From the NCBI GenBank assembly GCA_964493245.1, contig CAZBNB010000022.1:1-45574 (forward strand): a DNA stretch of 45,574 nt, written 5' to 3'. The position numbers and the translations under genes were made by a program. Below are positions 1 to 7,561 of this stretch, piece after piece; position 1 is the stretch's first letter, and each line of letters starts with the position of its first letter. Origin of the DNA: CAZBNB01 sp964493245 (GTDB lineage: Bacteria; Pseudomonadota; Gammaproteobacteria; Legionellales; Legionellaceae). The notes beneath the pieces are model-generated. The model had not been told where the DNA came from, searched no databases, and saw only the letters and a list, made by a program, of their open reading frames with translations.

Positions 1-125
1 AAGCGAATAGGCGGCGGCCCCGTAAAACAGCCTGAAAAGTGGATCAAGCGGACGCTTCCGCTAAACAAAACAACGCAGTCTGCAGGATAAACCTTTCTTC
101 GATCTCACGCGTCCCTAAATCTAGT

Positions 126-147
126 ATTTCGAAAGATCACAGGTATA
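126..147. repeat. Dispersed motif R4, copy next to dnaJ
   Basis: ATTTCGAAAGATCACAGGTA matches the copies at 10398-10417 and 31690-31709. It abuts the dnaJ stop codon. The rest of 1-148 shows only a short hairpin AGCGGA-CGCT-TCCGCT at 47-62 and no gene. Confidence 0.5.
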
Positions 148-148
148 C

Positions 149-1300
149 CTAAAACTTCATGTCCTCAAAAAATTTTTTCACGCCATCAAACCACGAACTG
201 GAACGTGGTGAATGACCGTGTTTGCTATTATCCAAGGATATTTGAAATTTTTCCAACATTTCTTTTTGCTCGCGTTGCAAACTGATCGGGGTTTCAATCA
301 CAACTTTGCACAATAAATCACCTTTAGCAGAGCTACGTACTGATTTCATACCCTTACCGCGCATACGGAAAGTTTTGTTGGTTTGAGTCTCAGCAGGGAT
401 TTTCAATGTCACGCGCCCTTCTAATGTTGGTACTTCAATAGAACCGCCGAGTGCTGCTGTCACAAAACTAATTGGGACTTCGCATAATAAATCATTTTCT
501 TGACGGGTGAAAATAGCATGCTTTTTAATCGCCACTTGCACATACAAATCACCTGAAGGACCACCATGAGCTCCGGCCTCTCCTTCACCAGGTAAACGAA
601 CGCGATCACCTTGATCAACGCCGGGTGGAATTTTAACCGTGAGCTTTTTCTGTTCACGCACACGCCCTTGTCCACGACAATCAGAACAAGGCTCCGTGAT
701 CACATCACCGGCACCGTGACAACTGGGACAAGTTTGTTGAATTGAAAAAAACCCTTGTTGAATACGTACTTGACCCACACCATCACAGGTTTCGCAACGC
801 TTTGGCTTGCTGCCTTTTTTTGCACCGGTCGCATCGCATGTTTTACAAACAACATGGCGCGGCACGGTAATCTCAACTTGTTTACCTAAAGCGGCTTCTT
901 CTAACGTCAGCTCGATGCCAATTTGTAAATCCGCACCACGCTGCGCTCGTGATTGATGTTGACCCCGCCCTTGGCCTTGAGAAAAAATATTCTCAAAAAT
1001 ATCACCAAATACATCGCCAAAACCACCAAAACCAGCGCCACCAAAGCCACCGCCAAATCCACCCCCAGCAGCACCGTCTACACCGGCATGCCCAAATTGA
1101 TCATAGGCTGCTCGTTTTTGTGGATCAGATAAAGCGGCATAAGCGCGTTGGATATCTTTGAAGTGTTCTTCGGCTTCTGTATCACCCGGGTTACGATCCG
1201 GGTGATATTTCATTGCCATTTTACGATATGCTTTTTTTATTTCAGCATCGTCAGCGCTGCGTGAAACACCCAGCAGCTCATAATAGTCACGTTGAGACAT
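149..1300 (-). CDS. dnaJ: Chaperone protein DnaJ (Hsp40)
   Basis: Co-chaperone that stimulates the ATPase of DnaK and delivers unfolded clients in the cytoplasm. The 383-aa protein has all the canonical parts in order: an N-terminal J domain with the HPD motif at residues 33-35, a long Gly/Phe-rich linker (about 75-110), a zinc-binding region with four CxxC motifs (CKTC, CETC, CPSC, CSDC), and the C-terminal substrate-binding domains. Length is normal for the family. The ATG overlaps the dnaK stop by one base (TAATG), so it is translationally coupled as the last gene of grpE-dnaK-dnaJ. The first zinc repeat has D rather than G after CxxC (CKTCDATG), a small deviation. Identification is secure. 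Confidence 0.98.
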   Translation of the reverse strand: MSQRDYYELLGVSRSADDAEIKKAYRKMAMKYHPDRNPGDTEAEEHFKDIQRAYAALSDPQKRAAYDQFGHAGVDGAAGGGFGGGFGGAGFGGFGDVFGDIFENIFSQGQGRGQHQSRAQRGADLQIGIELTLEEAALGKQVEITVPRHVVCKTCDATGAKKGSKPKRCETCDGVGQVRIQQGFFSIQQTCPSCHGAGDVITEPCSDCRGQGRVREQKKLTVKIPPGVDQGDRVRLPGEGEAGAHGGPSGDLYVQVAIKKHAIFTRQENDLLCEVPISFVTAALGGSIEVPTLEGRVTLKIPAETQTNKTFRMRGKGMKSVRSSAKGDLLCKVVIETPISLQREQKEMLEKFQISLDNSKHGHSPRSSSWFDGVKKFFEDMKF

Positions 1301-3234
1301 TATTTTTTATCATCCTCAACTTCTTCAAACTCAGCATCAACAACACCACTATCTGGTTGTGCGGCTGTATCTTCAGGTTGTTGGCTGGCTTCGGCTGTTT
1401 GTGACTCAGAAGCTGATTTCTTCGCATACACCCGTTCAGCCATTTTAGATGAGGCATCCGTAAGTACGGTCAGTTTTTCTTGAATCAAGTCTTTTTCGTT
1501 GCCTTTCATTGCTTCTTTCAGCTCAGCAATCGCTGCTTCAATGCTTTGTTTTTCATCAGCAACCAACTCATCACCTAAATCACTCATGGATTTTTCAGCG
1601 TTATGAATCATGTTGTCAGCTTGGTTACGCACATCCACTAGCTCTTTAAACTTTTTATCTTCTTCTGCATGAGACTGCGCGTCTTTCACCATCGCTTCAA
1701 CCTCTTCATCACTCAAACCGCTGGATGCTTTAATCACAATCGATTGCGCTTTGCCGGTTGCTTTGTCTTTTGCAGAAACATTCAAGATACCATTCGCATC
1801 AATATCAAAAGTAACTTCAATTTGTGGTACACCACGTGGAGCAGATGGAATATCTGTTAAGTCAAATCGACCTAATGATTTATTCGCTGAAGCTTGCTCA
1901 CGCTCACCTTGCAACACATGCACGGTCACTGCGGTTTGGTTATTATCCGCTGTTGAGAATACTTGATGTGCTTTGGTTGGAATAGTGGTGTTTTTCTCAA
2001 TCAGTTTTGTCATGACACCACCCAATGTTTCAATACCCAGAGACAAAGGCGTTACGTCTAACAATAAGATATCTTTAACATCACCTGACAAGACTGCCGC
2101 TTGAATCGCAGCACCCACGGCGACCGCTTCGTCAGGATTCACGTCTTTACGAGGTTCTTTACCAAAGAACTCTTCAACGGTTTTTTGCACCAATGGCATG
2201 CGTGTTTGACCACCGACTAAAATGACCTCATCAATTTTTGCGACGGTTAAACCAGCGTCTTTCAGTGCTGTTTTGAGTGGTGCAATCGTACGCTCAACTA
2301 ATTTTTCGACCAAAGACTCTAGCTTTGCACGTGTCAACTTGATGTTTAAATGCTTTGGACCCGATGCATCTGCAGTGATATAAGGCAGATTAACGTCAGT
2401 CTGTTGCGAGGAGGACAATTCTATTTTTGCTTTTTCGGCAGATTCTTTGAGGCGTTGTAATGCCAACGGATCATTATGTAAATCAATGGCTGTGTCTTTT
2501 TTAAATTCAGAAACCAAATACTCAATCAATGCTAAGTCAAAATCCTCACCACCAAGGAAAGTATCACCATTGGTTGCCAATACTTCAAATTGATGTTCGC
2601 CATCGACTTCCGCTATTTCGATGATTGAAATATCGAATGTACCACCACCTAAATCATAAACCGCAATGACAGAGTCACCACGTTTTTTGTCCATTCCATA
2701 CGCTAACGCCGCAGCAGTTGGCTCATTGATAATACGTTTTACTTCTAAACCTGCAATTCGACCCGCATCTTTTGTTGCTTGTCGTTGTGAGTCATTGAAA
2801 TAAGCAGGGACCGTAATAACCGCTTCGGTTACGGGTTTGCCTAAATAATCTTCTGCAGTCTGCTTCATTTTACGCAGAACTTCCGCCGAAATTTGTGGTG
2901 GCGCTTTTTCTTCATTTTTTACACGTACCCAAGCATCGCCATTCTCAGCTTTGACGATCTTATAGGGCACCATTTTAATATCTTTTTGTACAATGGCATC
3001 ATCGAAACGTCTACCGATGAGGCGCTTAATCGCATACAACGTATTTTCTGGATTCGTCACTGCTTGACGTTTAGCAGCTTGCCCAACCAACACTTCACTG
3101 TCATTGGTAAAAGCAACAATTGAAGGGGTTGTACGTTGACCTTCATTGTTTTCAATCACGCGAGATTTTCCACTTTCCATAATGGCAACACATGAGTTTG
3201 TTGTACCTAAGTCAATACCGATTATTGCTGACAT
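1300..3234 (-). CDS. dnaK: Chaperone protein DnaK (Hsp70)
   Basis: ATP-dependent Hsp70 chaperone. The 644-aa protein starts with the nucleotide-binding signature GIDLGTTNS, followed by the second Hsp70 signature (DLGGGTFDIS, near residue 195) and the third (VGGQTRMP, near 340). The substrate-binding domain follows, and the acidic tail ends in EEVEDDKK. A GGAGT Shine-Dalgarno sequence lies 7 nt before the ATG. It lies 64 bp downstream of grpE and overlaps dnaJ by one base, the classic gammaproteobacterial heat-shock operon order. Nothing unusual was seen. Confidence 0.99.
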   Translation of the reverse strand: MSAIIGIDLGTTNSCVAIMESGKSRVIENNEGQRTTPSIVAFTNDSEVLVGQAAKRQAVTNPENTLYAIKRLIGRRFDDAIVQKDIKMVPYKIVKAENGDAWVRVKNEEKAPPQISAEVLRKMKQTAEDYLGKPVTEAVITVPAYFNDSQRQATKDAGRIAGLEVKRIINEPTAAALAYGMDKKRGDSVIAVYDLGGGTFDISIIEIAEVDGEHQFEVLATNGDTFLGGEDFDLALIEYLVSEFKKDTAIDLHNDPLALQRLKESAEKAKIELSSSQQTDVNLPYITADASGPKHLNIKLTRAKLESLVEKLVERTIAPLKTALKDAGLTVAKIDEVILVGGQTRMPLVQKTVEEFFGKEPRKDVNPDEAVAVGAAIQAAVLSGDVKDILLLDVTPLSLGIETLGGVMTKLIEKNTTIPTKAHQVFSTADNNQTAVTVHVLQGEREQASANKSLGRFDLTDIPSAPRGVPQIEVTFDIDANGILNVSAKDKATGKAQSIVIKASSGLSDEEVEAMVKDAQSHAEEDKKFKELVDVRNQADNMIHNAEKSMSDLGDELVADEKQSIEAAIAELKEAMKGNEKDLIQEKLTVLTDASSKMAERVYAKKSASESQTAEASQQPEDTAAQPDSGVVDAEFEEVEDDKK

Positions 3235-3298
3235 GTTTACACTCCAAAATGAATCATTTTTATTTATATGGGGAGTAAAATACGTTTTTCAACCCATA

Positions 3299-3910
3299 TT
3301 ACATATTTTCTTTTGCCACAATCACACGCGCAGGACGTATGACCCGATCAAATAATTTGTAGCCTTTCTGAAACACCATCAACACAGTATTAGCAGCAAC
3401 GCCAGGTGCAACTTGCATAGACATTGCTTCGTGTTGTTGTGGATCAAACAGCTCACCTTCTGGATTAATTTGTTCGATTTGATTTTTCTGTAAGACATCC
3501 AAGAAAAGCTTCATGGTGAGCTCTAAACCTTCGTGCATGGCCGAATTGGCTTCTTTATCGGCTAACTGGATAGCCTGCTCGAGACTGTCGACAACGGGTA
3601 ATAATTGATTCGCAAACCGCTCTAGGCTGAATTTGTGTGCATTAGCCACATCGCGCTCAGAACGACGACGGACATTTTCTAATTCCGCTAGCGCTCTGGT
3701 TGCTTTTTCCCAGTTTTCATGGGCTTTTTGCTCAGCTAAAGTTAGTTTTTCTTCTAAATCGGGGTAGCTTGGATGATCCAAGCCCTTCGTTTTTTCTTGA
3801 GTAGGTGCTACATCAAAATCAGCCAGATCTTCATCATCAAACAGATTATCTACAGCAGCTTGTTTCTCTTCTTTTACTTTTCCCCAGTCTTTTTTCGACT
3901 TTTCACTCAT
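3299..3910 (-). CDS. grpE: Nucleotide exchange factor GrpE
   Basis: Nucleotide exchange factor for DnaK. The 203-aa protein has an acidic, charged N-terminal segment, a long helical coiled-coil region (about 50-115) with the family pattern around ALAELENVRRRSERD, and a C-terminal beta-domain with the signature GYKLFDRVIRPARVIV. The ATG is preceded by GGAGT at good spacing. It is the first gene of the chaperone operon and sits just downstream of a sigma-32-like promoter. Confidence 0.97.
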   Translation of the reverse strand: MSEKSKKDWGKVKEEKQAAVDNLFDDEDLADFDVAPTQEKTKGLDHPSYPDLEEKLTLAEQKAHENWEKATRALAELENVRRRSERDVANAHKFSLERFANQLLPVVDSLEQAIQLADKEANSAMHEGLELTMKLFLDVLQKNQIEQINPEGELFDPQQHEAMSMQVAPGVAANTVLMVFQKGYKLFDRVIRPARVIVAKENM

Positions 3911-3945
3911 GTGACCACTCCAAAAAAATTAAGCATTTTTCTTGC

Positions 3946-3978
3946 AGATGGGGATAACATTATAAAAAAACAAGGGGG
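3946..3978 (-). promoter_or_regulatory. Sigma-32 (RpoH)-type heat-shock promoter of grpE-dnaK-dnaJ
   Basis: On the minus strand the sequence reads CCCCCCTTGTT, then 15 nt, then CCCCATCT. The second block matches the RpoH -10 consensus CCCCATnT exactly, and the first retains the CCTTG core of the -35 consensus. The predicted transcript would start about 30 nt before the grpE ATG. The position directly upstream of a heat-shock operon makes the call likely. It rests on motif match only. Confidence 0.7.
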
Positions 3979-4090
3979 GGAGAGTAAAAAAATCACAAGG
4001 GCAGATTGAGGCCATTGTTTTTGCAACGATTCGATCTACCCTTAGGGATTATTGGCAACTGGTGCCAACAGCCCCTATTTTTAGAGGGGT

Positions 4091-4819
4091 TTACACAAAA
4101 AATTTATATCCTAAACCAAACGTTACTAATTGAATCGCTGGTGTAATAAAATGATTTGCCGAGGCTTCCGAATAACCAGGAATGTAATCGTATTGAACAT
4201 TAACTGTCCAATTGTTAAGCGGAGAATACTGTAAACCAAAACCAAACAGAGCATTCCAAAAATTAGAATGATCGGTTGTGTGTACAGCCGGCGAATTAAC
4301 TAAAGAAGCAGGTACATTCACATTCGTATGGTTGTAAGCATAAGCTGCACCAAGCTTACCAAACCCTTCAAGCTTACCATAAACGGGTACAATGCCTTTG
4401 GCCGCGATATAAGCCAGACCAGAATTAATATTGACTTGCACGCCTTGAGGCAGGGTAAATGTACTTTGTGCAACAGGAAGTGTTACAGTGCGAACACGGT
4501 TATAGCTTGCTGTAGGAATGTATGACCATCCTCCTTCCAATGCTAAAAATCGAGTGAATTGGTACCCAACATCCACACCGCCAACAGCACCACCGTTTAT
4601 ATTAGATAAGTTGGTTAAAACACCCAGTTGATTTTCTAAACCAACTGTTGTTGTTCGATTTGTTTGCCACGGATGATTAGCATATCCAACATTACCCTCT
4701 ACGTAAAAACCACGAGATTCTTCTACTGCGCTAACGGGTCCCATAGCACCCGCGTAAACATTTAATGCCATTGTGGTTAATCCACAAGTACATAATTTTG
4801 CAACCTTCCTTAATAACAT
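4091..4819 (-). CDS. Outer-membrane beta-barrel protein (OmpA/OmpW-like porin family)
   Basis: Predicted outer-membrane protein of 242 aa. It has an N-terminal signal peptide (basic MLLRKVAK, hydrophobic stretch, AGA-type cleavage region near residue 25). Alternating amphipathic strands follow, such as GFYVEGNVGYA, GGVDVGYQF, LALEGGWSYI, FGKLGAAYAY and WTVNVQYDYIPGY, ending in the aromatic C-terminal strand LGYKFFV typical of Bam-assembled barrels. The pattern fits an eight-stranded barrel. I recognise the type, which is abundant in Legionellales, but cannot assign a specific role. The ATG is preceded by AAAGGAA. It is a single gene between the chaperone operon and the hydrolase. Confidence 0.8.
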   Translation of the reverse strand: MLLRKVAKLCTCGLTTMALNVYAGAMGPVSAVEESRGFYVEGNVGYANHPWQTNRTTTVGLENQLGVLTNLSNINGGAVGGVDVGYQFTRFLALEGGWSYIPTASYNRVRTVTLPVAQSTFTLPQGVQVNINSGLAYIAAKGIVPVYGKLEGFGKLGAAYAYNHTNVNVPASLVNSPAVHTTDHSNFWNALFGFGLQYSPLNNWTVNVQYDYIPGYSEASANHFITPAIQLVTFGLGYKFFV

Positions 4820-4918
4820 TTTGAAATTCCTTTTTAGTGAAAACTGAAAAGATTATGTAATTTAATTTCAATGAAATCAATAATCAAAAATATTTTTCAA
4901 GATAGGCGCATTTAACTT

Positions 4919-5893
4919 TTATAAATATGCGCATAAATAATCAGGAATACGTTTCTCTAACCAGTAAACGGGCTTACCAGGTATATTTCCCGAGATAAAG
5001 CCAACATGTCCACCTTGCGCGCTGATTTCTAATCGAACAGATGCAGACAGCTCTTCAATACTGGGAATCGCATCTGGAAACATAAAAGGGTCATCCAAAG
5101 CATGAATAACCAGCGTTGGGGTTTTAATATGGATTAAATAAGGTCGAGAACTGGCTTCTCGATAATAAGCATGGGCGTGAGCAAATCCATGTAACGGCGC
5201 AGTCACAAACTCATCAAAAGTCCAAAAGCAAGATGCCTGTTCCAGATCGCGCATCACTTGAGGCGGTATAACGCCAGATACAAGATGTTTTCGTCGAAGC
5301 AAGTATCGCATACGCTTCAATAAATGCCGTTGATAAACCCGTGAAAAACCTAAATGTACTCTGTCAGCAACTGATTTTAAAACAAAAGGCACAGAAACAG
5401 CGACGGCGGTATCGACATTTGTTTGCATAGGATGCTCACCTAACCACTTCAGCACCATATTTCCGCCTAAAGAAATACCGACTAACGCTTTTTTGGTTTT
5501 TGGCTCTCTTTTTGACAATATTTGTAAAATAAAGTCTAAATCAGATGTTTCGCCAGAGTGATATGTACGAGCCAATCGATTCGGTTCATGACCAGCACCA
5601 CGTAAAAGCATCAAGACGGCTCGCCATCCACGTTGATTAAATGATTTTAATTGTCCTGCAACATAAGTTGAATCCATGCCGCCACCCAATCCATGGATCA
5701 AAACAACCAAAGGTGCATTAGCATCTAATCCATTGACGGCCCAAGCCAAATCGACAAAATCTCCGTCTGGCAATTCAATACGCTCAATCGTGTCAATTGG
5801 AGCTCGCAAACGACGTGTTAAAGTTGCAAAAATCGTCTGTAAGTGCGCATTTCGTAACCACCATGCTGGTTTAAATTCAGAAATAACAATCAT
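4919..5893 (-). CDS. YheT-family alpha/beta hydrolase
   Basis: Predicted cytoplasmic alpha/beta-hydrolase of the YheT/ABHD family (324 aa). The N-terminus (FKPAWWLRNAHLQTIFATL) is the family hallmark. It is followed by the oxyanion region IHGLGGGMDSTYV, the nucleophile elbow VGISLGGN, an acidic residue in IHALDDPFMFP and the catalytic His in GGHVGFISG. The substrate is unknown; relatives act as esterases or lipases. It starts 5 nt after the hemE stop, with an AGGTAAC ribosome-binding site inside the end of hemE, so the two genes are probably co-transcribed. Confidence 0.88.
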   Translation of the reverse strand: MIVISEFKPAWWLRNAHLQTIFATLTRRLRAPIDTIERIELPDGDFVDLAWAVNGLDANAPLVVLIHGLGGGMDSTYVAGQLKSFNQRGWRAVLMLLRGAGHEPNRLARTYHSGETSDLDFILQILSKREPKTKKALVGISLGGNMVLKWLGEHPMQTNVDTAVAVSVPFVLKSVADRVHLGFSRVYQRHLLKRMRYLLRRKHLVSGVIPPQVMRDLEQASCFWTFDEFVTAPLHGFAHAHAYYREASSRPYLIHIKTPTLVIHALDDPFMFPDAIPSIEELSASVRLEISAQGGHVGFISGNIPGKPVYWLEKRIPDYLCAYL

Positions 5894-5898
5894 GACTG

Positions 5899-6942
5899 TT
5901 ACCTGTGATTATGAACGGCATCGACCAAAACACGCACATGCTCTGGAGGGACATCCGGTGTAATGCCGTGTCCTAAATTAAAAATCAACCCGGGGTTTGG
6001 GCCATAAGCATCCAGCACACGTTTGACTTCACGACGAATACAATCAGGTGAGGTTAATAACACTTTAGGATCTAAATTACCCTGCAATGCAACTTGCTGA
6101 CCAACGGCTTGGCGTGCAGCGGATAAATCACAAGTCCAGTCAACTCCCAATGCATCACACCCAGTATTAGCCATGGCATTCAGCCATTGACCGCCCCCTT
6201 TGGTAAATAAAATAACAGGCACATCGGGATACTGGCGCTTCAAAGATTGGACGATTAATGTCATCGGTTGTAAAGAAAAAGCCTGATAATGGTGTGTTGT
6301 TAATAAACCACCCCACGTATCAAAGAGCATAACCGCATTGGCACCTGCCACGATTTGCTGTGCTAAATAAGTCGCAACCGTTGCTGCTAATTGTTGCAAA
6401 AAAGCATGCATGGCTTCGGGATACTCGTAAACCCAATGCGTCGCGCGTTTAAACTCTCGGCTGCTCCCGCCTTCCAGCATATAACAAGCTAATGTCCATG
6501 GACTGCCAGCAAAGCCAATTAAAGGTAAATGACTGGGCATTTCTTGACGAATCAGAGTCACGGCATCCATCACATAACTTAAATCACGAGCCACGTCTGG
6601 GAAAGACAACGTTTCGAGTTGCTTAATATTATTGATTGCTTTTGCAAAGCACGGTCCTTCACCTTCAACAAAACTTAAACCCATCCCCATCGCATCAGGA
6701 ATAGTCAAAATATCCGAAAATACAATGGCGGCATCTAAATCGAAGCGTGCCAATGGTTGTAGCGTGACTTCACAAGCCAATGACTTGTTTTTGCACAAGT
6801 CAAGAAAACTACCGGCTCTTGCACGTGTTTCACGATATTCAGGCAAATAACGTCCCGCTTGACGCATTAACCAGATAGGCGTTCTTGCAACTGGTTTACG
6901 CTGCATCGCACGGATAAAAAGTGATTCCGCTATGGTTGACAT
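5899..6942 (-). CDS. hemE: Uroporphyrinogen decarboxylase HemE
   Basis: Decarboxylates uroporphyrinogen III to coproporphyrinogen III in haem synthesis. I chose the internal ATG giving 347 aa because it begins as HemE proteins normally do (signature PIWLMRQAGRYLPEYRETR) and is preceded by GAGAGGAG. The frame stays open 41 codons further upstream, but that would run through the folB control region. Other family motifs include GFAGSPWTLACYMLEG, FDTWGG and the C-terminal FNLGHGI. It forms a minus-strand pair with the YheT-like hydrolase and is divergent from folB. Confidence 0.96.
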   Translation of the reverse strand: MSTIAESLFIRAMQRKPVARTPIWLMRQAGRYLPEYRETRARAGSFLDLCKNKSLACEVTLQPLARFDLDAAIVFSDILTIPDAMGMGLSFVEGEGPCFAKAINNIKQLETLSFPDVARDLSYVMDAVTLIRQEMPSHLPLIGFAGSPWTLACYMLEGGSSREFKRATHWVYEYPEAMHAFLQQLAATVATYLAQQIVAGANAVMLFDTWGGLLTTHHYQAFSLQPMTLIVQSLKRQYPDVPVILFTKGGGQWLNAMANTGCDALGVDWTCDLSAARQAVGQQVALQGNLDPKVLLTSPDCIRREVKRVLDAYGPNPGLIFNLGHGITPDVPPEHVRVLVDAVHNHR

Positions 6943-6962
6943 GCCGCTCCTCTCTCCCAAAC

Positions 6963-6984
6963 TATACTTATCGTGCGAAGTATA
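6963..6984. promoter_or_regulatory. Inverted repeat giving TATACT on both strands between hemE and folB
   Basis: TATACTT and AAGTATA form a perfect 7-bp inverted repeat with an 8-nt spacer in the 79-bp gap between the two divergent starts. Each arm contains TATACT, a near-consensus -10 box, one on each strand. It may be a paired divergent promoter or an operator. A TTGACA lies at 6936-6941, but 21 nt from the plus-strand -10, which is longer than ideal. Confidence 0.4.
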
Positions 6985-7021
6985 CCATAATCTCAGGCCT
7001 ATTTCCCTCAGGAGAGAAGCC

Positions 7022-7363
7022 ATCGACACATTAACTATTTCAGCGTTACAAGTTAAAACCCGCATTGGTGTCTATGCGTGGGAGCAACATATTCTGCAAC
7101 CATTATTGCTTGATCTTGTTATTTCATTGGACTTACGGGCTTGTCAGGACATGTTGGCAAATACGCTTGATTATGCTGATATTTGCGCAAACATCACCGA
7201 TTTGATTGAATCGAAATCGTTTACTTTAATTGAAACGGTTGCAGAAGAAGTAGCGGTGTTTCTGAAGGCCAAATATGCGAATATCACAGCATTAAAAATC
7301 AGTGTTAGCAAACCCAAAGCTGTCAAAAATGCCGGCAATGTAACCATCACTATCGAGCGCTAA
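7022..7363 (+). CDS. folB: Dihydroneopterin aldolase FolB (apparent ATC start)
   Basis: Cleaves 7,8-dihydroneopterin in folate synthesis. The body (about 113 aa) has the family motifs RIGVYAWEQ with the catalytic-region Glu, LDYADI, IETVAEEVA and VSKPKAV with the conserved Lys. The start is the oddity. Family members begin two or three residues before the first strand, which here aligns with an ATC codon at 7022. AGGAGAG at 7010-7016 lies at ideal distance from it, and no ATG, GTG or TTG is nearby. The frame stays open upstream to ATG codons at 6941 and 6932, but neither has a ribosome-binding site, and they would add an unrelated extension of about 27-30 residues across the hemE promoter. 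Function is sure, start is inferred. Confidence 0.88.
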   Translation: MDTLTISALQVKTRIGVYAWEQHILQPLLLDLVISLDLRACQDMLANTLDYADICANITDLIESKSFTLIETVAEEVAVFLKAKYANITALKISVSKPKAVKNAGNVTITIER

Positions 7364-7399
7364 AAGCGGCTTAAGTATTCACTCTACACGAGGGAGCGG

Positions 7400-7525
7400 C
7401 CATATTTGGCATATTTTGAGCGAAAAAGTCATTTCAAAATGCTCATCCCGGCCTTCGCCGGGACAGGCCAAGCCGATGTATGCTGCGCTTATGAAATAAC
7501 TTTTTCGTTCAAACTGCGCTCAAAT
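7400..7525. repeat. Palindromic MITE-like element, family R3, copy 1
   Basis: Arms of about 40 nt are imperfect inverted repeats of each other: TTTGAGCGAAAAAGTCATTT on the left, and the complement of the right arm reads TTTGAACGAAAAAGTTATTT. At the centre is a perfect hairpin, TCCCGGC-CTTC-GCCGGGA (7446-7463). A diverged copy lies at about 39700-39822. There is no coding potential. The element sits between the ends of convergent folB and the P-type ATPase gene. Confidence 0.65.
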
Positions 7526-7561
7526 CTGATCGCTATCCGAGCGTCAAGCGCTAGACCGTGA

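Noticed and set aside
460..675. Open frames inside dnaJ and dnaK in other phases
   Set aside because: Shadows of strongly conserved coding sequence with no independent start signals or family resemblance.
4041..4086. Inverted repeats TTGGCA/TGCCAA and CCCCT/AGGGG after the outer-membrane protein gene
   Set aside because: Short stems without a T tract on the correct side; not enough to call a terminator.
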